From Clostridium_S neuense (lineage in GTDB: Bacteria > Bacillota > Clostridia > Clostridiales > Clostridiaceae): a DNA stretch of 64,000 nt. This document shows positions 17,687 through 27,603 of the stretch, in pieces. The stretch covers positions 124,001 to 188,000 of the forward strand of contig NZ_JBJIAA010000006.1 in NCBI RefSeq assembly GCF_045310695.1, given 5' to 3'. The translations under genes and the position numbers were made by a program. Under the pieces are notes generated by a model that worked only from the letters and a program-made list of their open reading frames with translations, had not been told where the DNA came from and ran no database searches. Within the stretch, counting starts at the first letter, position 1; every line of letters begins with the position of its first letter.

Positions 17687-18709
17687 TTATTTAAGTTCTT
17701 TAATCTCAATTCCTGTATAATAATGCTTAAGTATTTGATCATATTTACACCCACTTTTAGCCATGGCTTCAGCTCCCCATTGACTCATTCCAAGACCATG
17801 ACCATATCCAGTACAATCAAATTCAAATCCACTAACATTGCACTTTATTTGAAAATTAGTAGAATTAAGGCCCATAATACTCCTAAACTTACTTCCTGAT
17901 ATGGTTGTATTTCCAATCTTTATTGTCTTTACACTTCCAGTCTTATTTCTTTCTAAAACTTCTACAGAATTTCTAACATTAATTAAATTAAGCTTACTTT
18001 TAGGAAATATATCATTAACTTTATTTATAAAACTTATATAGCTGATATTAACTTTACTTTTATATTTTCTCACACCTTCTTCTCCGGGACTTGGTACACT
18101 TTTTAAATATTGAATATTTTCACCAAGTACTTCTTTGGCATCTTCAGTTTCACCGCTACTTACTGCAAAGTAATACGGTTCCATAACTAACTTATTGTTA
18201 TACATGAGTACTTGTCCGTTTGTTTCCTTCACAGCTTCATAAACTTTATTCCAATACTCGTCTCTTGATTTTACTGGCCATTTGCTTAGTCTTTCTTCCT
18301 TTCCCATGTACACTTGACAATCTATAGAATCTGTAACATCAGCTCCGTGAGCACCTTTATATTTTTGTCCTCCATAGGCACTAATATGTGCTACTGCAAA
18401 AGTTCTTGCTGCAACAGCCTGTGCTTTAAGTGCTTCCTTATCAAATTCAATTGGCATTTCAGCACAAACTACACCAACAACATAATCCTCTAAATTTATA
18501 GTAATTATTTTATTACTACTAGTAATATATACATCTATATTACCATCCTTCTTATTTTCACTGCTCTTATTTTGCTTATTAAAATCATAGTTTATTTTGG
18601 GCAATATATTTAAGTTTAAATTATTCTTGCCCAATCCTATTACAAGTATAGATACAACAAAAATAAATATTAAGCAAAATGTCACGGCAAATATGATCTT
18701 TTTTATCAT
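17687..18709 (-). CDS. spoIID: Stage II sporulation protein D, lytic transglycosylase
   Basis: 340 residues. N-terminal membrane anchor (about 4-26), then the SpoIID domain: VVCAEMPIEFDKEALKAQAV, a long middle, and the C-terminal GYGHGLGMSQWGAEAMAKSG signature. SpoIID cleaves glycan strands during engulfment together with SpoIIM and SpoIIP. It lies between murA and spoIIQ as in Bacillus. The 18710-18900 upstream stretch presumably carries its promoter; I found no convincing sigma-E site. Confidence 0.96.
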   Translation of the reverse strand: MIKKIIFAVTFCLIFIFVVSILVIGLGKNNLNLNILPKINYDFNKQNKSSENKKDGNIDVYITSSNKIITINLEDYVVGVVCAEMPIEFDKEALKAQAVAARTFAVAHISAYGGQKYKGAHGADVTDSIDCQVYMGKEERLSKWPVKSRDEYWNKVYEAVKETNGQVLMYNNKLVMEPYYFAVSSGETEDAKEVLGENIQYLKSVPSPGEEGVRKYKSKVNISYISFINKVNDIFPKSKLNLINVRNSVEVLERNKTGSVKTIKIGNTTISGSKFRSIMGLNSTNFQIKCNVSGFEFDCTGYGHGLGMSQWGAEAMAKSGCKYDQILKHYYTGIEIKELK

Positions 18710-18900
18710 CTTTTCATCCCCCAGCTTGCAAACTTTTATATTAAAAGCAAAAATAACTTTATACTATACTATTTAATATATTAAATAAATATTACTTTGT
18801 TTAATTAATAAAACTAGGAACTATGACAATGAATTAATAACATCTCTTTTAATTTATTAGTCCTTATATGTAAAAAATGAAATATTATTAGTTAAAGCTA

Positions 18901-18958
18901 TATATAAAAGAGCATATAAAGATTTGTATAAATAAATCTTTATATGCTCTTTTATATA
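18901..18958. terminator. Long perfect hairpin downstream of the murA repeat pair
   Basis: 25-bp arms, starting TATATAAAAGAGCATATAAA at 18901 and ending TTTATATGCTCTTTTATATA near 18958, with an 8-nt loop. It is the terminator for murA, lying beyond the repeat element. Confidence 0.82.
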
Positions 18959-18991
18959 TATATTTAATCTTTAAGCCAAATAAATTATATC

Positions 18992-19076
18992 TTAAACCTG
19001 CCGCCCAAACCCCAGTTTTCAGCAAGTGCCTATATTACGTTATAGAATCACATGGGCTGCCGCCCAAACCCCAGTG
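18992..19076 (-). repeat. 3'UTR repeat pair after murA
   Basis: Two copies, 59 bp apart, of the core GGGGTTTGGGCGGCAG (minus strand). The copy next to the gene (19073-19046) is complete through GCCCATGTGATTC; the distal copy (19014-18997) is truncated after GGCAGG. Between them is TATAGGCACTTGCTGAAA, also found in the upp array. It begins directly after the murA stop (TAAACC...). Confidence 0.85.
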
Positions 19077-19078
19077 GT

Positions 19079-20332
19079 TTACATTCTTTTTATATCGGCA
19101 CCTAGATTTTGAAGTTTCTTTTCTATACTTACATAACCTCTATCTACATGATAAATATCAGTTACTTCAGTTTCACCTTCAGCTGCTAGAGCTAATAGAA
19201 TAAGTGCTGCTCCTGCCCTTAAATCTGTGGCTTTTACACTACATCCAGTAAATTCAGTTCCTCCATGTATAATTGCACTTCTGCCGTCAATTTTGATATT
19301 AGCACCCATACGTGTCATTTCAGGAACATGCATAAATCTATTTTCAAAAATTGTTTCTGTTATAACACTAGTACCATCCACACAACACAAAAGTGCCATT
19401 ATCTGTGGCTGCATATCAGTTGGAAATCCTGGGTATGGCATTGTTTTTATATCAACAGGTTTTAATTTTCTTCTACCATCAACAATTAAACTATTATCGT
19501 ATTTTTCCATACATACTCCCATTTCTGCGAGTTTAGCTATTATAGGCTTTATATGTTCCTCATTAATGCCATTTATCTTTATTAAGCTTTTACTTATTAC
19601 GGCCGCAATCATAAAAGTCCCAACCTCGATTCTATCATAGATAGGCCTATAAGTAACACCTTTTAACTTCTTTACGCCTTTAATAGTAATTCTATCTGTT
19701 CCAATACCACTTATATTAGCTCCCATCTTATTTAAGAAATTTGATAAATCTGCAACTTCTGGTTCCTCAGCTGCATTTTCTATTATAGTTTCACCTTCTG
19801 CTAAAACAGATGCCATTATAATATTTTCCGTGGCACCTACTGATGGAAAATCTAGGTATATCTTACTTCCTAAAAGTTTGCTAGTGCTAGCCTCAACAAA
19901 TCCATGATCTATATTTATATTTACTCCCAAAGCTTTAAATCCTTTAAGATGTAAATCTACTGGTCTAGTACCTATGTTACACCCTCCTGGAAGTGCCATT
20001 TTCACCTTACCAAATCTCGAAATCATTGGACCTGCAATAAAAAATGATCCTCTCATTTTTCTAACAAGTTCACTGTCAATATCTGTGCATTTTACATATG
20101 AAGTATCTATTTCAAGTTTATTTTCAAGTAAATCTATATTAATTTTTGCTCCAAGTGTTTTTAATAAATCAGTAATCACAAACACATCTAGAAGCATAGG
20201 ACAATTCTCTATTACACATTTATCGCCACTCAAAATGGTAGCGGCTATTATAGGTAAAACTGCATTTTTAGCTGAACTTATATTCACCTCACCACTTAGA
20301 GTTTCCCCACCCTTTATAATAAATTTACTCAT
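19079..20332 (-). CDS. murA: UDP-N-acetylglucosamine 1-carboxyvinyltransferase
   Basis: 417 residues. First committed step of peptidoglycan synthesis: transfers enolpyruvate from PEP to UDP-GlcNAc. Active-site Cys118 in LPGGCNIGTRPVDLH (Cys115 in E. coli), so fosfomycin sensitive in principle. KNAVLPIIAATIL at the N-terminus holds the catalytic Lys22-Asn23. Located between ywmB and spoIID as for B. subtilis murAA. Its stop codon abuts the 3'UTR repeat. Confidence 0.97.
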   Translation of the reverse strand: MSKFIIKGGETLSGEVNISSAKNAVLPIIAATILSGDKCVIENCPMLLDVFVITDLLKTLGAKINIDLLENKLEIDTSYVKCTDIDSELVRKMRGSFFIAGPMISRFGKVKMALPGGCNIGTRPVDLHLKGFKALGVNINIDHGFVEASTSKLLGSKIYLDFPSVGATENIIMASVLAEGETIIENAAEEPEVADLSNFLNKMGANISGIGTDRITIKGVKKLKGVTYRPIYDRIEVGTFMIAAVISKSLIKINGINEEHIKPIIAKLAEMGVCMEKYDNSLIVDGRRKLKPVDIKTMPYPGFPTDMQPQIMALLCCVDGTSVITETIFENRFMHVPEMTRMGANIKIDGRSAIIHGGTEFTGCSVKATDLRAGAALILLALAAEGETEVTDIYHVDRGYVSIEKKLQNLGADIKRM

Positions 20333-20440
20333 TTTAATCCTCCACTCATAACTTGTTTATAATTCACTGTTCTTAATAAATAATTAATTTAGTCATAATT
20401 ATTTATCTATTATAATATACATTATATATAAATATTATTT

Positions 20441-21121
20441 TTAATAATTTATGTTCAAAATCGGTGTGCCAATTATGACATAATTTCCATCATTATACTT
20501 ACATACAGCGTAATTTAAATCTACCTTTTTGTTATCATCAAATATATAGTCATATTTCCCTGTATAAAGTGTTGTACTTAAAATTTTATTCATCCTTGTA
20601 GTCTTTAAGTTTTTAGCTCTCTTTTTAATAAAATAGCTCTTAATATTATTATTTATTATATTAATATTTTTTATTTTGCTCTTAGCTTTTATATAAATAT
20701 AAGAAACACTTTTATAGTTAATTGGTTTTATAACTTTTCTTTTTAATTCGTTAATAATATTTTTATCGGTAAGCAATTTTACATGTATTAAAATATCATA
20801 ATTACTGGCTTTTTTTATGCTTTCAATATATCCAGATAATTGTTTATTATTAAACTCCACACAATAGTTTTTTCCGTCATCAATCGTTATTCTTTTATTA
20901 TTAAATTTCATTACTTCGAGCCAAGTTTTACATTCCTTTTTTCCATTAGTATTTGTATTATACTTAGTATCTACTCCAATTTCTTCAATAGTACTATTAG
21001 TCCTTTTTAATGCATTGTTTAAATAATCTTCATTAGTTTCTGCACTTATTTTTACTACATAAGTGTTTGTAATTAGTGCTAATATAAATAAAATTACAAC
21101 AAAAAATTTTTTATTATCCAT
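20441..21121 (-). CDS. ywmB: YwmB-like secreted protein (DUF1779)
   Basis: 226 residues with an N-terminal signal segment (about 5-27, FFVVILFILALITNTYVV). The body is mixed alpha/beta, Lys- and Asn-rich, with no catalytic motif I recognise. The name rests mainly on position (directly upstream of murA, downstream of the atp operon, exactly as in Bacillus) plus length and signal peptide. Function unknown. AGAGGGGG precedes the ATG. Confidence 0.65.
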   Translation of the reverse strand: MDNKKFFVVILFILALITNTYVVKISAETNEDYLNNALKRTNSTIEEIGVDTKYNTNTNGKKECKTWLEVMKFNNKRITIDDGKNYCVEFNNKQLSGYIESIKKASNYDILIHVKLLTDKNIINELKRKVIKPINYKSVSYIYIKAKSKIKNINIINNNIKSYFIKKRAKNLKTTRMNKILSTTLYTGKYDYIFDDNKKVDLNYAVCKYNDGNYVIIGTPILNINY

Positions 21122-21339
21122 TTATTTCCCCCTCTTTCCATTAAGATTATTCACTAATTTTAAAATTTTATTCTAAAAAGAGGGAAAATTAAATTTTAGT
21201 AATTATAAATTTACTCTTTATATATTATTAATATATATAAATCATCTGTGAAGTGTGAATGAAAATGTAAGGTTGGTGGACTATTGCAGTTTTTAATTTA
21301 TGTAAAATTAAAACTAATTATGCCTTTTCAAAAAATAAA

Positions 21340-21366
21340 AAAACCAGAAAATAAATTTCTGGTTTT
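21340..21366. terminator. atp operon terminator
   Basis: AAAACCAGAAA (21340-21350) and TTTCTGGTTTT (21356-21366), with a 5-nt loop and T-run on both strands, 7 nt after the atpC stop. Confidence 0.9.
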
Positions 21367-21372
21367 TTTTTA

Positions 21373-21780
21373 TTATCTACCTTTAACTTTCATTCTTTCA
21401 AGTGCTCTTGATAAAGCTAATTCTGCCCTTTTAACATCAATATTATCGCCTTTAGCATCTCTAAGCCTTTTTTCAGCTCTTTCCTTTGCCTTTTCAGCTC
21501 TATTAACGTCAATCTCTTCTGGCCATTCACTAGCATCACACATAAATGTAACCTCTGATGCTCCTACATTTAAAACTCCTGTAGACGTAAAAGCTTTTTT
21601 CTCGGTACCATCTGCTTGAATGAACTTAGTTTCTGTTGGCTGCAAAAAAGCAACCATATCTGAGTGATTCGCAAGTATACCTAATCCACCTTCAACAGTT
21701 CTTGTGGAAATTTCACTTACTTCTCCAACATAAAAAGTCTTTTGAGGAGTTAGTATGCTCAATTTTATGTTCGTTGCCAT
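21373..21780 (-). CDS. atpC: ATP synthase F1 epsilon subunit
   Basis: 135 residues. N-terminal beta-sandwich (TVEGGLGILANHSDMVAFL) and C-terminal two-helix domain (about 88-135) that can inhibit ATP hydrolysis. Last gene of the nine-gene operon, 16 nt after atpD. Confidence 0.97.
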   Translation of the reverse strand: MATNIKLSILTPQKTFYVGEVSEISTRTVEGGLGILANHSDMVAFLQPTETKFIQADGTEKKAFTSTGVLNVGASEVTFMCDASEWPEEIDVNRAEKAKERAEKRLRDAKGDNIDVKRAELALSRALERMKVKGR

Positions 21781-21796
21781 ACAAAATCACTCCTTT

Positions 21797-23194
21797 TTAG
21801 CTTTCCATCATTTTTTTAGCTTTTTCTCTTACATCTTCAATAGTACCTGCAAGTAAAAATGCAGCCTCTGGAAGATCATCACATTTACCATCAAGAATTT
21901 CCTTAAAGCTTCTTATAGTGTCTTTTACAGGTACATATTGGCCTGGTATTCCTGTAAACTGCTCAGCAACACTAAATGCTTGTGAAAGAAATCTTTGAAT
22001 TCTTCTTGCTCTTCCAACAAGCAATCTATCATCTTCTGAAAGCTCATCAACACCAAGTATTGCAATTATATCTTGAAGTTCTGCATATCTTTCAAGTATG
22101 TGCTTAACTTTGTTCGCAATTTCATAGTGTTCTTCTCCAACAATTCTTGGATCAAGTATTCTTGATGATGATTCAAGAGGATCAACTGCTGGATATATTC
22201 CAAGTGCAGATATCGATCTTGAAAGAACTGTTGTTGCATCAAGATGTGAGAATGTTGTTGCTGGTGCAGGGTCAGTAAGGTCATCAGCAGGTACATATAC
22301 AGCCTGAACAGATGTAATTGATCCTTGCTTTGTTGAAGTTATTCTTTCTTGAAGAGCACCCATTTCATTTGAAAGTGTTGGTTGGTAACCAACGGCACTA
22401 GGTATTCTTCCAAGTAAAGCTGAAACTTCCGAACCAGCCTGTGTAAATCTAAATATATTATCTATGAATAAAAGTACATCCTGACCTTGATCTCTAAAAT
22501 ATTCAGCCATTGTAAGTCCTGTTAAAGCAACTCTCATTCTTGAACCAGGTGGCTCATTCATTTGACCAAATACAAGAGCAGTTTTATCAATAACTCCAGA
22601 TTCTTTCATTTCATAATAAAGGTCATTACCTTCTCTTGTTCTTTCCCCAACACCTGTGAATACTGATAATCCACCGTGTTCTTTAGCTATATTATTTATA
22701 AGTTCCTGAATAAGAACTGTCTTACCAACACCAGCACCACCGAATAAACCTATCTTTCCACCTCTTTGATATGGAGCAAGTAAATCTATAACCTTAATAC
22801 CTGTTTCAAACATCTCTGGATGAACTGATTGTTCTTCAAATGTTGGAGCTGGTCTGTGTATTGGATAATATTCATCGGCTTCGACGCTTCCAACCTCATC
22901 TATAGGCTGACCTAATACATTAAAAAGACGACCTAAAACAGATTTACCAACTGGTACTGATATTGGCTTACCAGTATTTATTGCTTCCATTCCTCTTTTT
23001 AATCCATCGGTACCCTCCATAGATATTGTTCTAACAATATCATCACCTATATGCTGTTCAACTTCAGCAATAAGCTTTTTATCTCCCATATTTATTTCAA
23101 TTGCATTATAAATATCAGGAAGGTTTTCTGCATCAAATCTAATATCAACGACAGGTCCTATTACCTGAACAATTTTACCTACATGTTCTGGCAT
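21797..23194 (-). CDS. atpD: ATP synthase F1 beta subunit
   Basis: 465 residues. Catalytic subunit: Walker A GGAGVGKTVLIQEL, catalytic GERTREGND loop, Walker B LLFIDNIFRF, and ALLGRIPSAVGYQPTL. Full length. 12 nt after atpG. Confidence 0.99.
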   Translation of the reverse strand: MPEHVGKIVQVIGPVVDIRFDAENLPDIYNAIEINMGDKKLIAEVEQHIGDDIVRTISMEGTDGLKRGMEAINTGKPISVPVGKSVLGRLFNVLGQPIDEVGSVEADEYYPIHRPAPTFEEQSVHPEMFETGIKVIDLLAPYQRGGKIGLFGGAGVGKTVLIQELINNIAKEHGGLSVFTGVGERTREGNDLYYEMKESGVIDKTALVFGQMNEPPGSRMRVALTGLTMAEYFRDQGQDVLLFIDNIFRFTQAGSEVSALLGRIPSAVGYQPTLSNEMGALQERITSTKQGSITSVQAVYVPADDLTDPAPATTFSHLDATTVLSRSISALGIYPAVDPLESSSRILDPRIVGEEHYEIANKVKHILERYAELQDIIAILGVDELSEDDRLLVGRARRIQRFLSQAFSVAEQFTGIPGQYVPVKDTIRSFKEILDGKCDDLPEAAFLLAGTIEDVREKAKKMMES

Positions 23195-23206
23195 CAGTTT
23201 CCCTCC

Positions 23207-24058
23207 TTATTTAAGAGCCTCCGCTCCTCCAACTATTTCTGTAATTTCTTGAGTAATAGCACTTTGTCTGATTCTGTTATACTGAAGATTTAAATTATCA
23301 AGCAATTCATTGGCATTCTTAGTTGCACTATCCATAGATGACATTCTAGATGCCTGTTCACTAGCTTTAGAATTTAATAATAAATTAAATACTTGCTGTT
23401 CTAAATGCAACTTAATTGCTCGACTAAGTAAAATATCAGAACTAGGTTCAAACTCAGCTATACTCATGCTATTATCTGACTCCTTAGCTTCAAGCGGAAG
23501 TATTTTTTTTATTTCAATATCCTGTTTCATGGTAGAAATAAATTTTGTATAAACCATATAAACTTCGCCTACATCACTATTTTCATAAAGCCTTAAAGCA
23601 TGCTCTGCTATCTCTTTAGCTTCCGCTAATCCTGGCTCATTTGGAATATCAACATATTCAGCAGTAGTTTCATACTTAAGTCTCCTAAAATATGCTCTTC
23701 CTTTTTGACCAACTGTTATAAGTAAAGATTTATCCTTTTCTTTAGACATAACCTCATCTGCAGCAGAAACAACGGCTCCATTAAAGCCTCCACAAAGGCC
23801 AGAATCTGAAGTTAAAGCTATATAAAGCTTCTTTTCACTCTTGTTTCCAGCAACATATATATTGTCATTATCAGAAGATTTTACGATTTTACTCATAACA
23901 TCATTAAAAGCTTCATAATACGCTTTATTTCCTTCAAGATTCTGCCTTGATTTTCTTAAATTAGAGGTAGCTATAAGTGACATGGCGTTTGTTATTTTTC
24001 TAGTATTAGTGATAGACTTAATTCTTCTCTTTATCTTTATAAGTCCTGCTCCTGCCAT
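23207..24058 (-). CDS. atpG: ATP synthase F1 gamma subunit
   Basis: 283 residues. Central rotor shaft; N- and C-terminal helices form the coiled coil (IKRRIKSITNTRKITNAMSL and ATKNANELLDNLNLQYNRIR), with the conserved SDSGLCGGFN loop near residue 84. Confidence 0.98.
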   Translation of the reverse strand: MAGAGLIKIKRRIKSITNTRKITNAMSLIATSNLRKSRQNLEGNKAYYEAFNDVMSKIVKSSDNDNIYVAGNKSEKKLYIALTSDSGLCGGFNGAVVSAADEVMSKEKDKSLLITVGQKGRAYFRRLKYETTAEYVDIPNEPGLAEAKEIAEHALRLYENSDVGEVYMVYTKFISTMKQDIEIKKILPLEAKESDNSMSIAEFEPSSDILLSRAIKLHLEQQVFNLLLNSKASEQASRMSSMDSATKNANELLDNLNLQYNRIRQSAITQEITEIVGGAEALK

Positions 24059-24084
24059 ACTTCACCTCCCGCATAGGAACTCAA

Positions 24085-25599
24085 TTATTCCTCTGCTATA
24101 AATATCTTTTTATATTCCTTTATTGCCTTATCAAGTTCGCTATTTATTTCATCAGTTAATGTTTTCTTTTCAATTATTGATTTTCCTAAATCTCTATAAT
24201 GAGTATCTATGTATTCAAGAAGTCCTTCTTGGAAAGCCTTAAGCTTAGAAACATCAATATCCATTACATATTCATTAACAACTGCATATAAAATCATAAT
24301 TTGCTTCTCAACAGGCATTGGTTTATATTGAGGCTGCTTCATTATTTCAGTAAGTCTTTTACCTTTTTCAAGTCTCTTCATAGATTCTTTATCAAGGTCT
24401 GAACCAAACTGTGCGAAGGCAGCAAGTTCTTCATACTGTGCAAGTTCAAGTCTAAGTGTTCCTGAAAGCTTTTTCATAGCTTTTATCTGAGCACTACCAC
24501 CAACTCTTGATACTGATATACCAGAGTTAACAGCTGGTCTCTGACCTGCATAGAAAAGTTCTGCTTCAAGGAATATCTGACCATCTGTTATGGATATAAC
24601 ATTTGTAGGTATATATCCCGAAACATCTCCTGCTTGAGTTTCTATTATAGGAAGTGCTGTTATTGAACCTCCACCAAGTTTCTCTGAAAGCTTTGCAGCT
24701 CTTTCAAGAAGTCTTGAATGTAAATAGAAAACATCTCCAGGATAAGCTTCTCTGCCTGGTGGTCTACGAAGAAGTAATGACATTGTTCTATAAGCAACTG
24801 CATGCTTAGACAAATCATCATATATAATAAGTACATCTTTTCCTTTAAACATAAAGCTTTCCGCAATAGTTACACCAGCATATGGTGCTAAATATTGCAG
24901 CGGTGCTGGATCTGCAGCAGTGGATGATACTATTATACTGTAATCCATAGCTCCCATTTCTTCTAATGTATTAACTATGTTTACCACAGTAGATTGTTTC
25001 TGTCCTATAGCAACATAAATACATATTACATCTTTTCCTTTTTGATTAATTATAGTATCAATAGCAATTGCAGTTTTACCTGTCTGTCTATCTCCTATAA
25101 TAAGTTCTCTTTGTCCTTTTCCAATAGGTATCATTGAGTCTATGGCTAATAATCCTGTTTGAAGTGGTTCATTAACTGATTGTCTATCAATAACTCCTGT
25201 AGCTTTTATATCTACTGGCTTTGATTCTTCAGCCTTTATAGGACCTTTACCATCTATTGGCTGTCCCAATGCATTTACAACTCTTCCAAGCATTGCTTCA
25301 CCAACTGGTACTTCAACAACCTTTCCTGTACTCTTTACAATGTCGCCTTCCTTAATTCCATCTTGTGAACCAAGCAAAACACATCCAACATTATCTTGTT
25401 CAAGATTTAGAGCCATACCATATACATTGTTTGGAAACTCAAGAAGTTCGCCAGCCATACAATTATCTAAACCATATACTCTGGCGATACCATCACCTAT
25501 TTCTATTATAGTACCTGAATCTACAGTTTCTACTTTATCTTCATATCCTTCAATTTGCTTTTTAATTATTGAAGTTATTTCCTCAGGTTTTATGTTCAT
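24085..25599 (-). CDS. atpA: ATP synthase F1 alpha subunit
   Basis: 504 residues from the ATG at 25599 (MNIKPEEITS); AGAGGTGA lies just upstream, so the longer frame starting MKRNRGEP would run through the ribosome site. Walker A GDRQTGKTAIAID, Walker B LIIYDDLSKHA, and the alpha signature PAVNSGISVSRVGGSA. Starts 10 nt after the atpH stop. Confidence 0.99.
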   Translation of the reverse strand: MNIKPEEITSIIKKQIEGYEDKVETVDSGTIIEIGDGIARVYGLDNCMAGELLEFPNNVYGMALNLEQDNVGCVLLGSQDGIKEGDIVKSTGKVVEVPVGEAMLGRVVNALGQPIDGKGPIKAEESKPVDIKATGVIDRQSVNEPLQTGLLAIDSMIPIGKGQRELIIGDRQTGKTAIAIDTIINQKGKDVICIYVAIGQKQSTVVNIVNTLEEMGAMDYSIIVSSTAADPAPLQYLAPYAGVTIAESFMFKGKDVLIIYDDLSKHAVAYRTMSLLLRRPPGREAYPGDVFYLHSRLLERAAKLSEKLGGGSITALPIIETQAGDVSGYIPTNVISITDGQIFLEAELFYAGQRPAVNSGISVSRVGGSAQIKAMKKLSGTLRLELAQYEELAAFAQFGSDLDKESMKRLEKGKRLTEIMKQPQYKPMPVEKQIMILYAVVNEYVMDIDVSKLKAFQEGLLEYIDTHYRDLGKSIIEKKTLTDEINSELDKAIKEYKKIFIAEE

Positions 25600-25609
25600 A
25601 GGCTCACCT

Positions 25610-26149
25610 CTATTTCTCTTCAAGCATTACTTTTTTCATGCTTTCTAATTTGTATTTAATAGTTCCATCAATAACATCATCGCCAACTCTTACATAAACT
25701 CCACCTATTATATCTTTATCAATAATTTCTTTTAATATAATAGTTTTGTTATATTTCTTTGAAAGCTTTTCCGCAAGAGTTTTTCTTTCATCATCTGTAA
25801 GTGCTATTACAGTTTTAACTTCTGCAATAACCTTATTATTCTTTTCTAAAGAAATTTCTCTTAATTGATTAAGAATCCCTTCTACTTCATGAATTCTCTT
25901 TTTTTCTACAAGAAGCAACAGAAAAGAGAGCAGTTCTTTATCTACTTTACCTTTAAAGATATCACTAAACATCTGTTTTTTTACAGAAGTACTCATTTTG
26001 GGGTGTTTTATAATCTGCTGAATATCATTATTAGCTTCTATTAGCTTAACAATATCCTCAAAATCAGAAATATATTTATCAACTTTATTGTTTTCTTCAC
26101 CAACTTCATACAAAGCAAGTGCATATCTTCTATCTAGATATTCATACAT
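25610..26149 (-). CDS. atpH: ATP synthase delta subunit
   Basis: 179 residues. OSCP-like stator subunit linking the b dimer to the top of F1: N-terminal helical bundle (YALALYEVGEENNKVDKY) and C-terminal IIDKDIIGGVYVRVGDDVIDGTIKYKL motif. Two nt after atpF. Confidence 0.97.
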   Translation of the reverse strand: MYEYLDRRYALALYEVGEENNKVDKYISDFEDIVKLIEANNDIQQIIKHPKMSTSVKKQMFSDIFKGKVDKELLSFLLLLVEKKRIHEVEGILNQLREISLEKNNKVIAEVKTVIALTDDERKTLAEKLSKKYNKTIILKEIIDKDIIGGVYVRVGDDVIDGTIKYKLESMKKVMLEEK

Positions 26150-26151
26150 AG

Positions 26152-26631
26152 TTAAATACCTACCTTAGCAACAAAGTCTTCTATAAGTCTTCTGTGTTCA
26201 GTTTCATCTAAAGATTTGTTAAGAGCTTTTGAAGATACAAGCATAGCAAGTTCTACGACTTGGGATTTAATTTCATCTTCAGCTTTTTCTTTTTCTCTTT
26301 CAGCTTCTTTTTTTGCTCTCTCTAAAATAACCTGTGCTTCATTTGAAGCTCCAGATTTTATTTCTTCTGAAACTTTCTCAGCTTTTACTTTATAATCTTC
26401 TACTATAGCTTTTCCTTCTTCTTTTGCATTAGCTAATTTTTTTATGTTTTCCTTTTTTAATTTTTCTGCTTCAATTCTATCAGCTTCTGCCTTATCAATA
26501 TCACTTTTAATGGCATTAACTCTTGAATCAATTTTATCATTAACAGGATTAAATAGAAAATGTCTTAAAATAAAATACAAAATTATAAAGTTCACTATAG
26601 TTATAATAATTCTAACAAAATTTATATCCAT
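26152..26631 (-). CDS. atpF: ATP synthase Fo b subunit
   Basis: 159 residues. One N-terminal membrane helix (about 4-24) and a long charged coiled coil (about 40-130) that forms the peripheral stalk as a dimer. Confidence 0.97.
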   Translation of the reverse strand: MDINFVRIIITIVNFIILYFILRHFLFNPVNDKIDSRVNAIKSDIDKAEADRIEAEKLKKENIKKLANAKEEGKAIVEDYKVKAEKVSEEIKSGASNEAQVILERAKKEAEREKEKAEDEIKSQVVELAMLVSSKALNKSLDETEHRRLIEDFVAKVGI

Positions 26632-26679
26632 TGTGCGTAAAAGCCTCCCTTCAGGCTTATTTTAAAAAATAAATAGTTA

Positions 26680-26916
26680 CTATCTAGCAACAAATGTTAA
26701 CAATATAGCAATAAGGAATGCATATATAGATGTTGCTTCTGAAAGTGCAGCACCTACTATCATTGTACTCATGATTTTTCCACTTGCTTCTGGCTGTCTT
26801 CCAACAGCTTCAACAGCTTTACCAGCAGCATTACCTGTTCCAATACCTCCTCCAAGACATCCTATTGCAGCAAGTCCTGCGCCTAACATTGCCATTGTGT
26901 GTGCATCAATACTCAT
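26680..26916 (-). CDS. atpE: ATP synthase Fo c subunit, probably proton type
   Basis: 78 residues, two membrane helices around the polar loop RQPE. The ion-binding carboxylate is Glu60 in AALSEATSIYAF. The residue after it is Ala61, not Ser/Thr, and helix 1 has Thr27 where sodium-specific rings carry Gln (GIGTGN). This points to H+ rather than Na+ coupling; that reading is inference from known sodium-ring signatures. Confidence 0.96.
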   Translation of the reverse strand: MSIDAHTMAMLGAGLAAIGCLGGGIGTGNAAGKAVEAVGRQPEASGKIMSTMIVGAALSEATSIYAFLIAILLTFVAR

Positions 26917-26934
26917 AATTTTTTTCCTCCTTTA

Positions 26935-27588
26935 TTATTCCTCAGCAGTAATTTTTATGTTAATCATAGTTAACATCACAAATACTATCATTTGAAGTCC
27001 GCCATCAAACACGTCAAAGAAAGCATGTAGTGGCACTGGTACTACAAATGCGAAATGGCCCATACCTTTATAAACTAAGCCAAGTACTACTCCACCCGCT
27101 GTCATATTACCAAAAAGTCGCAGGCAAAGTGATAACGGCGTGGTAAATCTTTCCAATATATTTATTGGAAGTAAAAACGGCATTGGCTTTCCAAAAGCCG
27201 TAAAGTATTTAACCAAACCATTTCTTTTAATAGCTGTAGCTTGAATCAAGAAAAAAGTTATAACAGCAAGTCCTGCTGTCACACTTATATCCTCTGTTGG
27301 CACAGTAGCTCCTACAAGTCCTGCAAAATTCATTAACAATATAAATATAGCCAGTGTTCCAACAAACGGTATAAATACTTTGTAACTTTCGCCCATATTT
27401 TCTTTAACTAGGTTGTTTATAGCTTCTACAACAATTTCAACTGCACTTTGTTTTTTATCAGGCACTTTATTAAGATTCCTGGTAAGCAGCCATGCTATAA
27501 GTATAACTAATATCATTATAGCCCACTGAACTCCTATACCAGTCGATATCCCTTTGAAATTGCCAAATAGCGGTTTGATTTCTTCCAT
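26935..27588 (-). CDS. atpB: ATP synthase Fo a subunit
   Basis: 217 residues, five or more membrane segments. The essential arginine lies in SLCLRLFGNMTAGGVVLGL, and the C-terminal helix is QMIVFVMLTMINIKI. Forms the ion half-channels against the c ring. Confidence 0.97.
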   Translation of the reverse strand: MEEIKPLFGNFKGISTGIGVQWAIMILVILIAWLLTRNLNKVPDKKQSAVEIVVEAINNLVKENMGESYKVFIPFVGTLAIFILLMNFAGLVGATVPTEDISVTAGLAVITFFLIQATAIKRNGLVKYFTAFGKPMPFLLPINILERFTTPLSLCLRLFGNMTAGGVVLGLVYKGMGHFAFVVPVPLHAFFDVFDGGLQMIVFVMLTMINIKITAEE

Positions 27589-27603
27589 TCAATCACTTCC
27601 TTC

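Noticed and set aside
18780..18830. TAATATT-N14-AATAGTAT upstream of spoIID as a sigma-E promoter.
   Set aside because: The -10 matches only about five of eight positions in very AT-rich DNA.
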